Shown: positions 1 to 9,840 of the stretch, in pieces
How the letters are laid out: each line of letters opens with the position of its first letter
How positions within the stretch are numbered: the first letter of the stretch is position 1
Source: Anthracocystis setariae
Lineage: Eukaryota > Basidiomycota > Ustilaginomycetes > Ustilaginales > Ustilaginaceae
NCBI GenBank assembly: GCA_928724745.1
Contig: CAKMXJ010000004.1
Coordinates: forward strand, 496,001 to 560,000
DNA length: 64,000 nt
Reading direction: 5' to 3'
Program-made: the position numbers and the translations under genes
The notes under the pieces: generated by a model
What the model was told of the DNA's origin: nothing
The model's database searches: none
What the model saw: only the letters and a program-made list of their open reading frames with translations

Positions 1-2
1 CG

Positions 3-728
3 CCACGTTCCGAGGTTCCCAGACCCCAGGAGCATAACAGGCTATACTTGGACGAGGATGAATTTATTTGGGTCGATGGAGGCTATGGCCATTCACCGTT
101 CACTGTAGGGCCCTTCTCGCACATTGCCGCCGATAAAAGTCGAGACCTCAAGCACTTCAACTACACTCTTTCGAAGGTAAGAGTTCGAGTAGAGCATGCA
201 ATTGCTTATCTCAAGAACCGATTTCAGTGTCTTGGAGGTTATCGAGGAAACATCTATCGAGTGGAAGACCAAGCCACAGCCGCCTTAACGATCCAAGCAT
301 GTATTATTGCTCACACCTTTGCAAGTAAGTACGACCGGTCAGACGAAATCGCCGAACTTCTTCTACCATCTTTCCCTGAAGAGGAGGTGAACGATGTCGT
401 ACAGACTCTTCAAGCAACGACTGTTCCAGCCGAAGAGATCAGGAGAACCCGGCGAGCAAACCAGCGGCAATATGAGGAGGAACTGGCATCTTCAACGCAA
501 AATCTCTCACCTTTTGCTGTCTCAAGACTTCGAAGTTCTCAATCACACAGTCTCCGCGAGCGACTCTTTCAGTCTTTATTCAGGTCAACTGGTAGGCAGG
601 AGGAGGATACAAATGCTTTGTCAAGACGTCACGAAAAGACAGTAACCGACTACAATGCAATGATGCATAGAAGACTGGATAGGCGCGATCAGGCAAACAG
701 TTATGCCGATGAGGATCATCATCAATAA
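3..728 (+). CDS. PIF/Harbinger-type DDE transposase, 3' part only
   Basis: The reading frame is already open at base 3 and runs to a TAA at 726-728, so the gene begins upstream of the window. What remains is the C-terminal part of a DDE_Tnp_4 (HARBI1/PIF-Harbinger) nuclease. A VDGGY motif (Asp codon at 75-77) fits the second catalytic Asp. About 50 residues later, an RVRVEHAIAYLKNRF block supplies the third acidic residue (Glu of VEH) and the family's usual K-x-RF ending. A basic, Gln/Arg/Ser-rich tail of about 100 residues follows, which is long for the family. The stop codon overlaps an AATAAA at about 725-730. The frame is intact, so I cannot call it a pseudogene, but the N-terminal half and any terminal inverted repeats are not visible. 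A domesticated HARBI1-like gene is an alternative. Confidence 0.75.
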   Translation, partial: PRSEVPRPQEHNRLYLDEDEFIWVDGGYGHSPFTVGPFSHIAADKSRDLKHFNYTLSKVRVRVEHAIAYLKNRFQCLGGYRGNIYRVEDQATAALTIQACIIAHTFASKYDRSDEIAELLLPSFPEEEVNDVVQTLQATTVPAEEIRRTRRANQRQYEEELASSTQNLSPFAVSRLRSSQSHSLRERLFQSLFRSTGRQEEDTNALSRRHEKTVTDYNAMMHRRLDRRDQANSYADEDHHQ

Positions 729-2222
729 ACAAAACGTTTGTCATCATCAACATCGCATGTACATCTTCTTCTAACCCTAGCCAGCAATACAAAGCACCGA
801 CATTAACCCTTTGACCTCTGAGCATAGTGTGATAATAACATGTCTATATCATTGTGGTCAACCACGACGAGGAGGAGGAGGAATACATGGAGGTGTTAGA
901 CTGCTACCCTGTCACGTGAACGGTCACGTGCCTTGCAAAAAAACTCAGTTTTGTGGGTTTCTTTTGGGGCGTTCAGTTTTGTCCAAGAAACTCGCCAAAA
1001 AAAAACACGTGTAAATAATAAACTTGCCAAAGTGATACCCCCTACACTCTACTACGACTACTACTCTACTACTCACACTACACAGTATACAGCCCCGTAC
1101 ATTCCGGTACTTTAAAGTTGGCCTCTGAGCGCGATGTGACGCTTACAGCCGCCGACAGGCACACACTCAGATAGGCACAGTATGCATGCCACTGCAGGCC
1201 TCTGTCCAGATTCGACCAGCTACAGTCAAAGAAAAGAGTTCAGTACAATACGCGATGCTGATGGGTGATGGTGGATGGACCTCAATGACGCCCGGTTCTG
1301 GACCGCGCAGAGGCGAGAATGCAAGTGGTACGAGATTGCCACATCTTACGGCAGAAGCCATTCACTGCACCAGGTGCACGCTGTCTTGTGAAGCCTCGTC
1401 AGCACTTAATGAGCTTCGACCAGGTAACATGTATAACCAACAGAGCTTGACAAAATGGTCCTAATATTTCATCTAGCGGCTCCAGCGATCCAGTACAGTT
1501 TAGCGCTGCATGTCGCGACATGAGGACTACTGCAGATGCCGGGACCCTGACCTTGTTTGCATGCTTCTATCGTACTGCGCTTCCGCACCGTCATGTATAT
1601 ACATGCCACACAGACTGGTCCCCAGGCTGATGAGGCTTCTGTTCTGTCGTTCATTCATCTCGACGTCTATACAAGGTCATCGTATACAGTGCCGTACAAA
1701 GGATAGCGTTGAGCTACAGTGAACTGCAACAAGCTGGAGCTGGTCCGTGCTTGGCTGGCGGCAAAGTATTGATCTCTCAGGTCCAGAGAATTGGAACGGG
1801 ATTTCGAATGGGAGACAAGAAGACAGCTGTGCACGCGATTTTCTGTGCCAAATTCGCACTTTACTCTTCGAAATACGTCGCTTTAACATATCAGTTCCAA
1901 ATCAAACCGATTCGATATCGCTGCCCTGCTCCCCGCGCTGCGTTCAATCATGCAGCCTGGTGATGTCAGACCCCTGAGTGAGAGCACGAACCGGCGGCGG
2001 CTTTAAGCTCTGAACCAGACGTCACACTTCTCGATGGAAAAAAAAAACCCCGCTTCTGTGACGCACGACCCGGCAAACTGGCTTGCAGACATATCTGTCA
2101 CTCCATCGCCGACGTGCTAGCTCCCCTTCCGCGCACCATCATCATCTCCACCATCCTCTGCGGGCGGCGGAGGAGGAACAGAAAAGAAAAGTAAGTATAT
2201 CCACGTCCAATCTCATACCGAC
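729..2222. other. Intergenic spacer with three CACGTG sites
   Basis: About 1.5 kb without a credible gene; the short open frames are not protein-like. Three CACGTG palindromes lie at 913-918, 925-930 and 1006-1011. The first two are repeats of GTCACGTG spaced exactly 12 bp apart. A good splice donor (GTAAGTAT) lies at 2191, just before the decarboxylase start. Otherwise I see nothing. Confidence 0.5.
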
Positions 2223-3577
2223 ATGGCTTCCAATCAGAGCGCGGACCAAGGGCAGGAGCACGAAGCACTGGCTTCCGTGCTCGAGCACCTCGTTTCCTCG
2301 GGTCCCATCCACGAAACGGACGATAAGCTCCAAGCCGACAACTCGCAGCATAGCGCCATCACTCCGGGTCATGTCTCAGTGCAGAAGCATGCGCACTGGT
2401 GGGGCAAGTTCTTCCCAAGCGAACTTGAGTCTACTATGGATCGTCTTTTCGCCAAGACTCACATGGGCAACTATGTTGCTATCCGAGGTCAACCAGGTGA
2501 CAAGATTTTCGAAAGCATGCCCATCTATGTGCGTGTGGGCATGCACCTGCTTTTCTTCAAGAGCCAGAATCAGTCATTCCTGCGATACAAGTCGGTCGAG
2601 GACATGCTTAAGACCATCTCGATTCGCCAGGGCAAGGTGTACGACGACGAGTCCAACGCGCAGGCTGTGCTCGAGCATATTCAAAGTTTCATCTCGACCT
2701 ACTCGATCAATCTAGACGAATTGCTGCAGCCCGACCCGTCGCAGTACCCCAACTTCAATGCTTTCTTCTATCGCAAGCTGAAACCAGATGCTCGTCCGAT
2801 CGCTGAGCCCGGAAATGCCGCTGTCATCTCTTCCTGTGCGGACTGCAGGCTCACCGTGTTTAGCAACGTGGAAGAATCGACGCAGTATTGGATCAAGGGC
2901 GCCGGGTTTACCCTCAACAGGCTGCTTGGCGATACAAACCTCGCGGACCGCAGCTTCCCTCCAGGCAGCTCGCTTGCCATCTTCCGTCTGGCACCAGCTG
3001 ATTATCATCGTTACCATCACCCTGTTGGTCCTTCCATGTGTGGTCCCACCAAGCACATTTCCGGAGAGTACTTTACTGTCAATGTGAGTGTGCCGCAGAA
3101 TTACTAGCATGCCTTTACTTAGATCATTGTACTGACACTCGCTATTTGCTTTTCCCCCCTCTCTCGACATGCATCCCCCGACACGAACTTTCTACCTGTC
3201 AACGGCAATTCAACGCGGATGCTGTCGGATAGCCGCAAGCCGTCAATGCCGACTTTGACGTCTTTTCTGGAAATCGCAGGGACGTGCTGCTTCTGAACTG
3301 GAACCCCCAGGGCGATGCTGGACCTACGGTACCGGTAGCCTTTGTTGCTATTGGCGCCATGCTGGTCGGGTCGATCGCCTGGACCAATGCGAGTCAAGGA
3401 GTCAGCGTGCAGCGGGGCGACGAGGCAGGTTACTTTGCCTATGGCGGCAGCACTACCATCTGTGTTTTCCCACCCGAGGCCAAGGTGCAATGGGACCAGG
3501 ATTTGCTCGACAATTCCAAAAACGGTCTCGAGACCATGGTTCGCGTGGGTGACCACATTGGCACCTCGAATATCTAG
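2223..3577 (+). CDS. Phosphatidylserine decarboxylase (PSD2-like, short form)
   Basis: Converts phosphatidylserine to phosphatidylethanolamine using a self-generated pyruvoyl group. Exons 2223-3083 and 3233-3577 (GT-AG intron 3084-3232) give 401 residues. The splice restores the family block GEYFTVN-PQAV. The catalytic Asp is in a LAPADYHRYH motif, the His in KHISGEY, and the self-cleavage Ser (about residue 360) in YGGST, where the chain splits into beta and alpha subunits. The upstream MPIYVRVGMHLL and FNAFFYRKLKP blocks match the type II (yeast Psd2-like) branch. Psd2 itself is over 1100 residues with C2 domains; here there is no C2 domain, signal peptide or membrane segment, so a soluble or peripheral enzyme is likely. 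Fungal amino-acid decarboxylases have evolved from this family (Psilocybe PsiD), so the substrate is not certain. Confidence 0.85.
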
Positions 3578-4552
3578 TCTCTGCAGATGGCGCATCTTCC
3601 TCTCTCTCTCCCTCATGTTGCCAACATTCGGCATTTCTCAGTTACGTCTCAATATACCATGTGCCTCATTGCTTCGATTCCTACGCTCCCGTTGAATGGA
3701 ACGAGCTCAGAAGACGCTGAGTCTCAGCCAGGAATGGTCGGCAAGCAAGCACGATTGCCGGTGAAGAAGGCGCTGTCAAAGATTGGTACCGAGTATAGCT
3801 CTCTGACCAGCGGCCTTCCTCACGGCTAGCTACTGCTTCTAATGTGGATGTGACGAGGTTCCAATGAATCTGGGTTGAGCCCATCCTGCCACGCGTAAAG
3901 TGACGCGTCTTTCAAAATGGAAAATGGATAGGATGGCTCTGTGCCTGTACTGTATGGTGGGGTCAGACGACTGGAAAGGAAGCAACAAGTCGAGTAAGAA
4001 AGAAAGAGTACAGTAGAGTGTAGGAGTAGAGAGTATTTAATAGAGTGTGCTTTTTTGAAAATCAAAAAAGGAGTTTAATCAGAATGTGGCAAGTCATCCA
4101 TCTCCTCCCGTACTCACACTGAATGCGTGCAGGTGTGGGTGACTACTCTGTACTCTCTACTCTGTGGACCCGGATTGGAATTATAAAGTCAGAAAATTCA
4201 ACCTTCTGCTTTCAGCTCAGTCGTGATTCGTGCCGGCGCCTTTTGGACTCAGCCTCAGCCAGGCTTCTTTTCTGCACTCAACAAGGCAGAGACCCTGAGA
4301 AAGCCATTTTCAGTTTGATCGCCACTAATCTCCAACCCTTTCGCTGCGATTACCTACATATCCTCACTTCTTCTTCTCTTCTTCTCCATCATAGACCTTG
4401 GCTTCCTGATTTCGCGGTCGTCTACACATCACTCTCATCACACTTGTCGGTAGTCAAGATCGTTGCAAGGCCGATAGCTGAGCAAACAGATCTCCAGCCT
4501 CGCCACTTTCGTCACCATTCCTGCCCCAAGCTGTGGTCATGCATCTCAAAAC
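3578..4552. other. Intergenic spacer
   Basis: Holds the 3' end of the decarboxylase transcript and the presumed promoter and leader of the downstream helicase. The leader side is pyrimidine-rich (roughly 4330-4450). No gene is supported here. Confidence 0.4.
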
Positions 4553-7500
4553 TTGGCACGATATGCGGTGACCTATCGATCTCGAGCTTCCGAATTCGTA
4601 GGTGCCACGGCCAAGCTCCCTCTTCAAGAAAGTTTCTGCATCGCTGGTCCATCCCGCCTTACCTTGACGCAGAATCAAGCTACATCCATCCAAATCCGAC
4701 GTGCACATTCGAGTTCGCAATCCGGTAGTCGCCATCTCGACGCAAGCAAGCATGGGCCCACCAACAGTGCCGACAAAGATACCACAAGCAGTCCAAAGAA
4801 TGCTGCTTACAGACCGTACAGCTCACATCTTGGCAGAAGCAGAGTCTCTGATCGTAGCACCCGTGCTTCCTCTCAACATGATGTCGCGAAGCACACACAA
4901 TCCGAATGGTGGAAGCCAGCGCCATTGCAAGGCAAAAGCCACAACAGCACTAGCCCTCTCGAAGCTCTGGATCGCCATATAGCCGCTCCAACATGGCCAT
5001 TTAGACCCTCACGTCCCCAGGATCTGTATCGAGATGCCTACATAGCTCATCCAGACCGTTTCGACTGGAGAAAGCGCTGCGACGATGCGATTCAGCTTCG
5101 CTATCGCACAGGTCCACCCTCACCACTCTTACAGCGCAGACAGCCGTCCGCATCAATGGTGAGAGGCCAAGAGAGCAACGTAGCTGCCAAGACACGACGT
5201 CTTGCTGAACGAAAGATGGATGATCGATCTCTCCGCATGAGCAGAGAGAAGGCAGAACAGCTCCTTCATCGCTTCGCCGAACGAGAGCCATTGCGACGAG
5301 AAGTAAAAGCCTACCGAGAGAAATGGACGGAGCTACTCGACCACGAGCGGTCGCACGAGCTGGCCGCCATCGCAGAGAGGCGCAAGGCGCCTGTGGACCA
5401 GTTAATACAGCAAGGCATTGCAATCGATGGCTTGCAGGCCTACTGGCAAGGCAATAGCCAACGCCACTTTGGCAAAAAAGTTGCTGTCTTTAAGCTGGAT
5501 GCTGCCGAGCCTCTGCCCCGTACGCTGTTCCGAGCTGGAGACAAGGTGACAATCATGCCGTCTGCAGCAGCTGATCCTGCAGCTCAAGATTTGACACCGG
5601 AAGACGAGTTGGTGATCGGTGCTGAAGTAGTAGAACGTCAACGGACCTTCCTACGACTGAAGTTTGACGAAACCGATGAAGACATTGACCTTGTTTCTTG
5701 CCCTTCATGGCGTCTCGACTATGGTTTCAACGACGTCACCTTTGAGCGCGTCAAAGCAGCACTCGAGAAACTAGAGCATGATGTCGAACACATCGAGACC
5801 CAGTACAGTTCTCGCTTCCAGTACATCCTTTCCGGCACACGCTTGAGCGATGTCCTTCTCGGCATCGAGCCTCCTGCCGATCGCGTGACACGCGGTGCCT
5901 TCTGGGAAGATGCTCGTGTCCAGAGCTGGTACGATCGATTCGCGCGTGAGCATCCTATCATCATTGATGGAGATCCAATCCCCTCTCTCAATCGTTCCCA
6001 GACACAAGCCGTCGCCATGATGCTTCGTGAGCGCGTCTCACTCATACAAGGTCCTCCAGGTACAGGCAAGACGCGCACCATTGTCACCGCCATCAAGCTG
6101 CTCAAGCAAGACTTTCAAGTTCCTCACCCTATCATGCTGGCTGCACACACCAATGTTGCTGTTGACAACCTGGCAGATGGCTGCATCAAGGCAGGGCTCC
6201 GTGTTGTTCGTATCGGACCTTCCGCTCGAGCTCGAGCCGGCATTGATCAATACACCCTCGACGCCCACTTCTTGCGGCATCCAGCCAAGCCGCGTCTCGC
6301 TCAGCTCAAAAAAAGGCTCGACAGGCTCGAAAGAATCAAGAGCGACTACGAGATGCGTCAAGGCCCACAGGCAGCTCGACAAGACCTCGATGGCCCTCTG
6401 GCCGAGGAAGCTGAACCAGCAGCACAGACTTGGACAGACAGCATGGCGGAACGAGAGGAAACGCGACAAGCAGCGCAGTCTCAAGGCGGCATCGCATCAT
6501 TCGAGTACGAAGCCATCATTCAGCAGCTCAATCGCTTGAAGGCAGACCTCTATTTATTGCGTGCCTCGATCCGCGGCGAGATTCTGAATGGAGCTGATGT
6601 GATCTGTGGTTCCGCCATCGCAGCGGGCTCTCCAGAGTTAGACATGGTCGATCTGCCGGTGGTCTTCTTCGACGAGGGCTCGATGGCAACCGAACCAGTC
6701 TCGCTCGTGCCTCTGATGAAAGGTTGCCGACATTTGTCCATCATCGGCGATCACAAGCAGCTGCCTCCCGTGGTGACGAGCGTCGAGGCCAAGCAAGGCG
6801 GACTGTCTCGCAGCTTGTTCGAGCGACTAATCGAGAGCGGCGACGACATCCCCTCGACGATGCTCAATGTACAATTCCGCATGCATCCCGAACTAGCCGA
6901 GTTTCCCAACAAGACCTTCTACGACGGCGCATTGGAGGATGGAGCTGGGACCGAGCTGATCGCGGCAGTCGACTCCAAATTCTGGCCTGCCTCTTATGAC
7001 GTCGATCAGCAAGGGGCACATCGACTTTGCTTTATCGACCACAAAGGGCGCGAGTTGAAAGCCCAAAACTCAAACTCGCTGTGCAACAAGTGTGAAGCAA
7101 GCATCGTGCTCGACGTAGTGATGGACCTTCTCGGCCGCAATGCTGATCTGACGGGAGATGACATCGGCATCGTGACACCGTATGCGGGGCAGCAGGTGTG
7201 GCTGGAAAAGATGCTGCACGAGGAGGGTTCAAAGGCTCGTAAGCAGGCTGCAGCTGTGCTGGGAACAAGGTCGTCTGAGCTGGGAAGCATCGACATTCAC
7301 ACGGTGGACGGCTTCGAGGGAAGGGAGAAGAAGGTCATCCTTTTTTCGACGGTGCGTACCAATGCTCGGGGTTATGTAGGCTTCCTGGCTGATGGGCGTC
7401 GTCTGAATGTGGCCCTGACGCGTGCTCAGAGTGCTTTGTTTGTCATTGGCAACATTGACACGTTCAAGAACGCACAGCTGAGCCAAGCAGCGTACAGCCG

Positions 7501-7717
7501 CGTCGAGAGCCCGGATCTGGAAGCGCTCAAAGGCTACGCACGATACTTGGAAGAAAGAGGAGCGATATACAGTCTCGAGTGGCAGAAGCAGGGTGTCAAG
7601 GCGGAACAGGTGGAGGTGGATGTGGTTGAGGCGGATGAATATGAAGGAAGCGAGACGGATGCTGATGCGGATGGTTCGGCTTGGCTGCACATGATTGCTG
7701 AACGCGATGTAGCATGA
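4553..7717 (+). CDS. UPF1-like superfamily 1B helicase (IGHMBP2/Hcs1 type), probably mitochondrial
   Basis: An ATP-driven 5'-3' DNA/RNA helicase by family. Counting from 4553 (1054 residues), motif I is GPPGTGKT at about 500, motif II is DEGS at about 707 (DEAS/DEAT is commoner), and motif III is GDHKQLPP. Then come QFRMHPEL, DGFEGREKK (motif V) and NVALTRAQ (motif VI). The segment before motif I, with FGKK and FRAGDKV, resembles the IGHMBP2/Hcs1 beta-barrel. The N-terminus is rich in Arg/Ser/Gln with few acids and contains RRAHSSS, like a mitochondrial presequence and cleavage site. The start is uncertain: 4553 is a TTG, the frame is open back to 4478 without an ATG, and the first in-frame ATG (about 5155) would remove the presequence. 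A short 5' exon is likely; ATG 4539 with a 65-nt intron 4568-4632 fits the frame. Confidence 0.82.
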   Translation: MARYAVTYRSRASEFVGATAKLPLQESFCIAGPSRLTLTQNQATSIQIRRAHSSSQSGSRHLDASKHGPTNSADKDTTSSPKNAAYRPYSSHLGRSRVSDRSTRASSQHDVAKHTQSEWWKPAPLQGKSHNSTSPLEALDRHIAAPTWPFRPSRPQDLYRDAYIAHPDRFDWRKRCDDAIQLRYRTGPPSPLLQRRQPSASMVRGQESNVAAKTRRLAERKMDDRSLRMSREKAEQLLHRFAEREPLRREVKAYREKWTELLDHERSHELAAIAERRKAPVDQLIQQGIAIDGLQAYWQGNSQRHFGKKVAVFKLDAAEPLPRTLFRAGDKVTIMPSAAADPAAQDLTPEDELVIGAEVVERQRTFLRLKFDETDEDIDLVSCPSWRLDYGFNDVTFERVKAALEKLEHDVEHIETQYSSRFQYILSGTRLSDVLLGIEPPADRVTRGAFWEDARVQSWYDRFAREHPIIIDGDPIPSLNRSQTQAVAMMLRERVSLIQGPPGTGKTRTIVTAIKLLKQDFQVPHPIMLAAHTNVAVDNLADGCIKAGLRVVRIGPSARARAGIDQYTLDAHFLRHPAKPRLAQLKKRLDRLERIKSDYEMRQGPQAARQDLDGPLAEEAEPAAQTWTDSMAEREETRQAAQSQGGIASFEYEAIIQQLNRLKADLYLLRASIRGEILNGADVICGSAIAAGSPELDMVDLPVVFFDEGSMATEPVSLVPLMKGCRHLSIIGDHKQLPPVVTSVEAKQGGLSRSLFERLIESGDDIPSTMLNVQFRMHPELAEFPNKTFYDGALEDGAGTELIAAVDSKFWPASYDVDQQGAHRLCFIDHKGRELKAQNSNSLCNKCEASIVLDVVMDLLGRNADLTGDDIGIVTPYAGQQVWLEKMLHEEGSKARKQAAAVLGTRSSELGSIDIHTVDGFEGREKKVILFSTVRTNARGYVGFLADGRRLNVALTRAQSALFVIGNIDTFKNAQLSQAAYSRVESPDLEALKGYARYLEERGAIYSLEWQKQGVKAEQVEVDVVEADEYEGSETDADADGSAWLHMIAERDVA

Positions 7718-7877
7718 TTCCACGACGGGAACTCATAGATAGCGGCAGCTTTGCGAGCAAGGCATGATGGTCACATGAGTTGTTCGTGATGGTTTGAATT
7801 ACAATTTGTTGTTGTGATGCCGAAGTTGTGAGTGGTGTGAGTGTGCTCTACTGAAGGATGACGTTGGCAGGCGTGGT

Positions 7878-8349
7878 TCACTTCTTGTCGAGGTTGTTGA
7901 GCTGGCTCTCGACCTGCAGGGTGAAAGTTTGGGTGTGAGAAACCGGAAGCAGTGAGCTTTTCGGAACATCTCTTGGGAAGAAGGTTTGGAGTCAATGGTT
8001 ATGAGACTTACTTCGTCAAGGTGCTCACGTTGCTTCTTGATGGATTCGCGGAGCTTAGCGAGCTTCTCCTTTTCGAGCTGCTGAACGTACTGGTTCTCCT
8101 GGGCCTGCGATTCGCACATTGAAGGGGAAACGGTCATGGTTTGTCTGTCAGTTCCGTGTAGCTTCACTCGACCATGTTAGAAGCGGGGAAGTGAATACAT
8201 ACCTGCTCACGCTTGGACCAGCCCTGGGAAGAGGCGGTAGCGCCAGCCTTGTCGGTGGGACCATCAGCGTAGCCGCGAGCAGCCATGACGAACGTGGGCG
8301 TCTTGGTAACGCGGGCGAGCGAGGAAGTGGAAACACGGAGGAGAGACAT
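7878..8349 (-). CDS. INH1: Mitochondrial F1Fo-ATPase inhibitor protein (IF1)
   Basis: Binds F1-ATPase at low matrix pH and blocks ATP hydrolysis when the membrane potential collapses. Three exons on the minus strand, 8349-8203, 8104-8012 and 7913-7878, all with GT-AG borders and all in phase 0, give 91 residues. Residues 1-26 are a basic, Ser-rich mitochondrial presequence. The inhibitory segment (WSKREQ-AQENQYV) is split by intron 1, and a long amphipathic helix (QQLEKEKLAKLRES) follows. The last 11 residues (VESQLNNLDKK) sit on a 36-nt exon that a plain ORF search misses. The family's usual length is 80-110 residues. The gene is head to head with ATP synthase subunit h. Confidence 0.9.
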
Positions 8350-9087
8350 GTCGAGTGTGTGAGCCGTTGCGTTAGAGGCAAAGGAAGTTCAGAGTTGGAG
8401 TTTTGATGTTGGTGTTGGTGTTGGTGGAGGCCAGACGTGAAAGAGAGTAGTTAGGAAGGTGAAAGCGAGGTGGATGAGCTGGACGGTGCAGCCATACTGT
8501 ATTCAAAGGGCAGCGAGCATATCCGGCAACATGTCAGTGCGGTGTCAGACTCTGCACGGATCAACGTCATTCGGCATTCTCCACCATTCCCTGCAATAGC
8601 CCTTTGGGGTTGAATTGGATTTCATTCGCACGATACACCTCCAATCGATCGAAAAAAAAAATCAACGTGGGAATTGCGAGAATTTGGTCAACCAAAACAA
8701 AAATGTTAGTTCGACAATGCGGGCCTGCTCGGAACCGTGCGTGAGTTTTGGGTTTGGTAGAAGCAGGCAGCCGATGGCACAATCTGTCCACGATGCCATC
8801 AATAAAAATAATGTTGAATTTTTGGAAATTCAGACGAAATTCATCGCAGTGTGCAGGCAGTATTGAAAAGTGAGGCAGCAGACAGCGACACAAAAAGAAA
8901 AGAGAGATTCCAGAATTGAGGGCGGATCCGCGCAAAGGTGTGTCTCTGTCCCGGTTCAAGCGCGGATCTGTTATTCATAACGCAGACAGCGAGTGTGTGC
9001 TCTCATCGTGGTCGTCGTCGTCGTCGCCATCACACATCTTGTCTGTTCACTTCGTCCTATCACCAACCATCACACATCATATTCAAA
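8350..9087. promoter_or_regulatory. Bidirectional promoter between IF1 and ATP synthase subunit h
   Basis: A 738-bp spacer separates the two start codons, with no open frame that looks coding. It should hold promoter elements for both transcripts. The half near subunit h has a (GTC)n/(GTCGTC) run at about 9008-9025 in the presumed leader. No TATA box is obvious on either side. Confidence 0.5.
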
Positions 9088-9840
9088 ATGGTCTTCGCTC
9101 AGATCGTCGCTCGCTCCACCTTCAGCGCCGTACGTATCCCAATCAGCCACCTGCAACAGCTCGGTCCGGAATCATCGACTCAGGCACCTTTCGGCCTCGC
9201 AATTGCACACATGGAAAGAACTGCAGGACTGACTTACATATCAACCTACTGTGACACCCCTATTTGATGATGCCAACAGGTCCGCGCCTCGCGAACTCAG
9301 GTTCGTGCTCTCTCGAGCTCCGCCGTCGCTTCTAAAGGTACGCATTGACCATCGCATTCCGGCCAACTTGATCATTCGCAGTTCACTAATCTCGACTCGT
9401 TGGCTTCTTTCGTGTATGATGTTGCATTGTTCCGCCGTTTCTGCAAATAGACCTGATCCAGGAGCTCTACGTCAAGGAGCTCAAGGGCTACAAGGCTCCT
9501 CCTAAGGTAAGATCGCAAGCGCGCACAGATCACAAATTGGCAAGAGACATTGACGACTGACACAACTTCTTGTCGTTGGTTTTTGCTTGCACAAATCGCT
9601 TAGGCTGCCGACTCGCACAAGGGCCAGGTTCGCGAGTTCCAGACTCCCTCTGCACCCAAGGCACCTGCTGTGCCTTCGTCGTCGGAGCTTTCTTCGCAGC
9701 TCGAGGCATACGCTGCTGCTGAGCCAGACCACGCCGAGGTTGTCGCTTCGTCGTCCTCGGAAAGTCTTACCGAGGGTGGCGATGTCAACGCCTTCCTGCG
9801 CGAGGCTGCTGCTGACGTCAAGGTCGAGGCTCACCACTAA
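9088..9840 (+). CDS. ATP14: ATP synthase subunit h (F1Fo peripheral stalk)
   Basis: A small, acidic fungal subunit of the mitochondrial ATP synthase stator. Four exons, 9088-9129, 9280-9337, 9451-9506 and 9604-9840, join in frame to 130 residues (phases 0, 1, 0 at the three junctions). Residues 1-33 are a presequence rich in Arg, Ser and Ala with no acids. The mature start DLIQELYVKELKGYK matches the D/VIQDLYLRELK block of yeast Atp14. The C-terminal two thirds is Ala/Ser/Glu-rich and acidic, also typical (yeast Atp14 is 124 residues). Subunit h is poorly conserved, so the call rests on the N-terminal block, size, composition and the pairing with IF1. Confidence 0.85.

Noticed and set aside
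2083..2715. 210-codon frame overlapping the decarboxylase
   Set aside because: It starts with TTG, lies in another frame of a convincing PSD gene, and is low-complexity Ser/Arg-rich.
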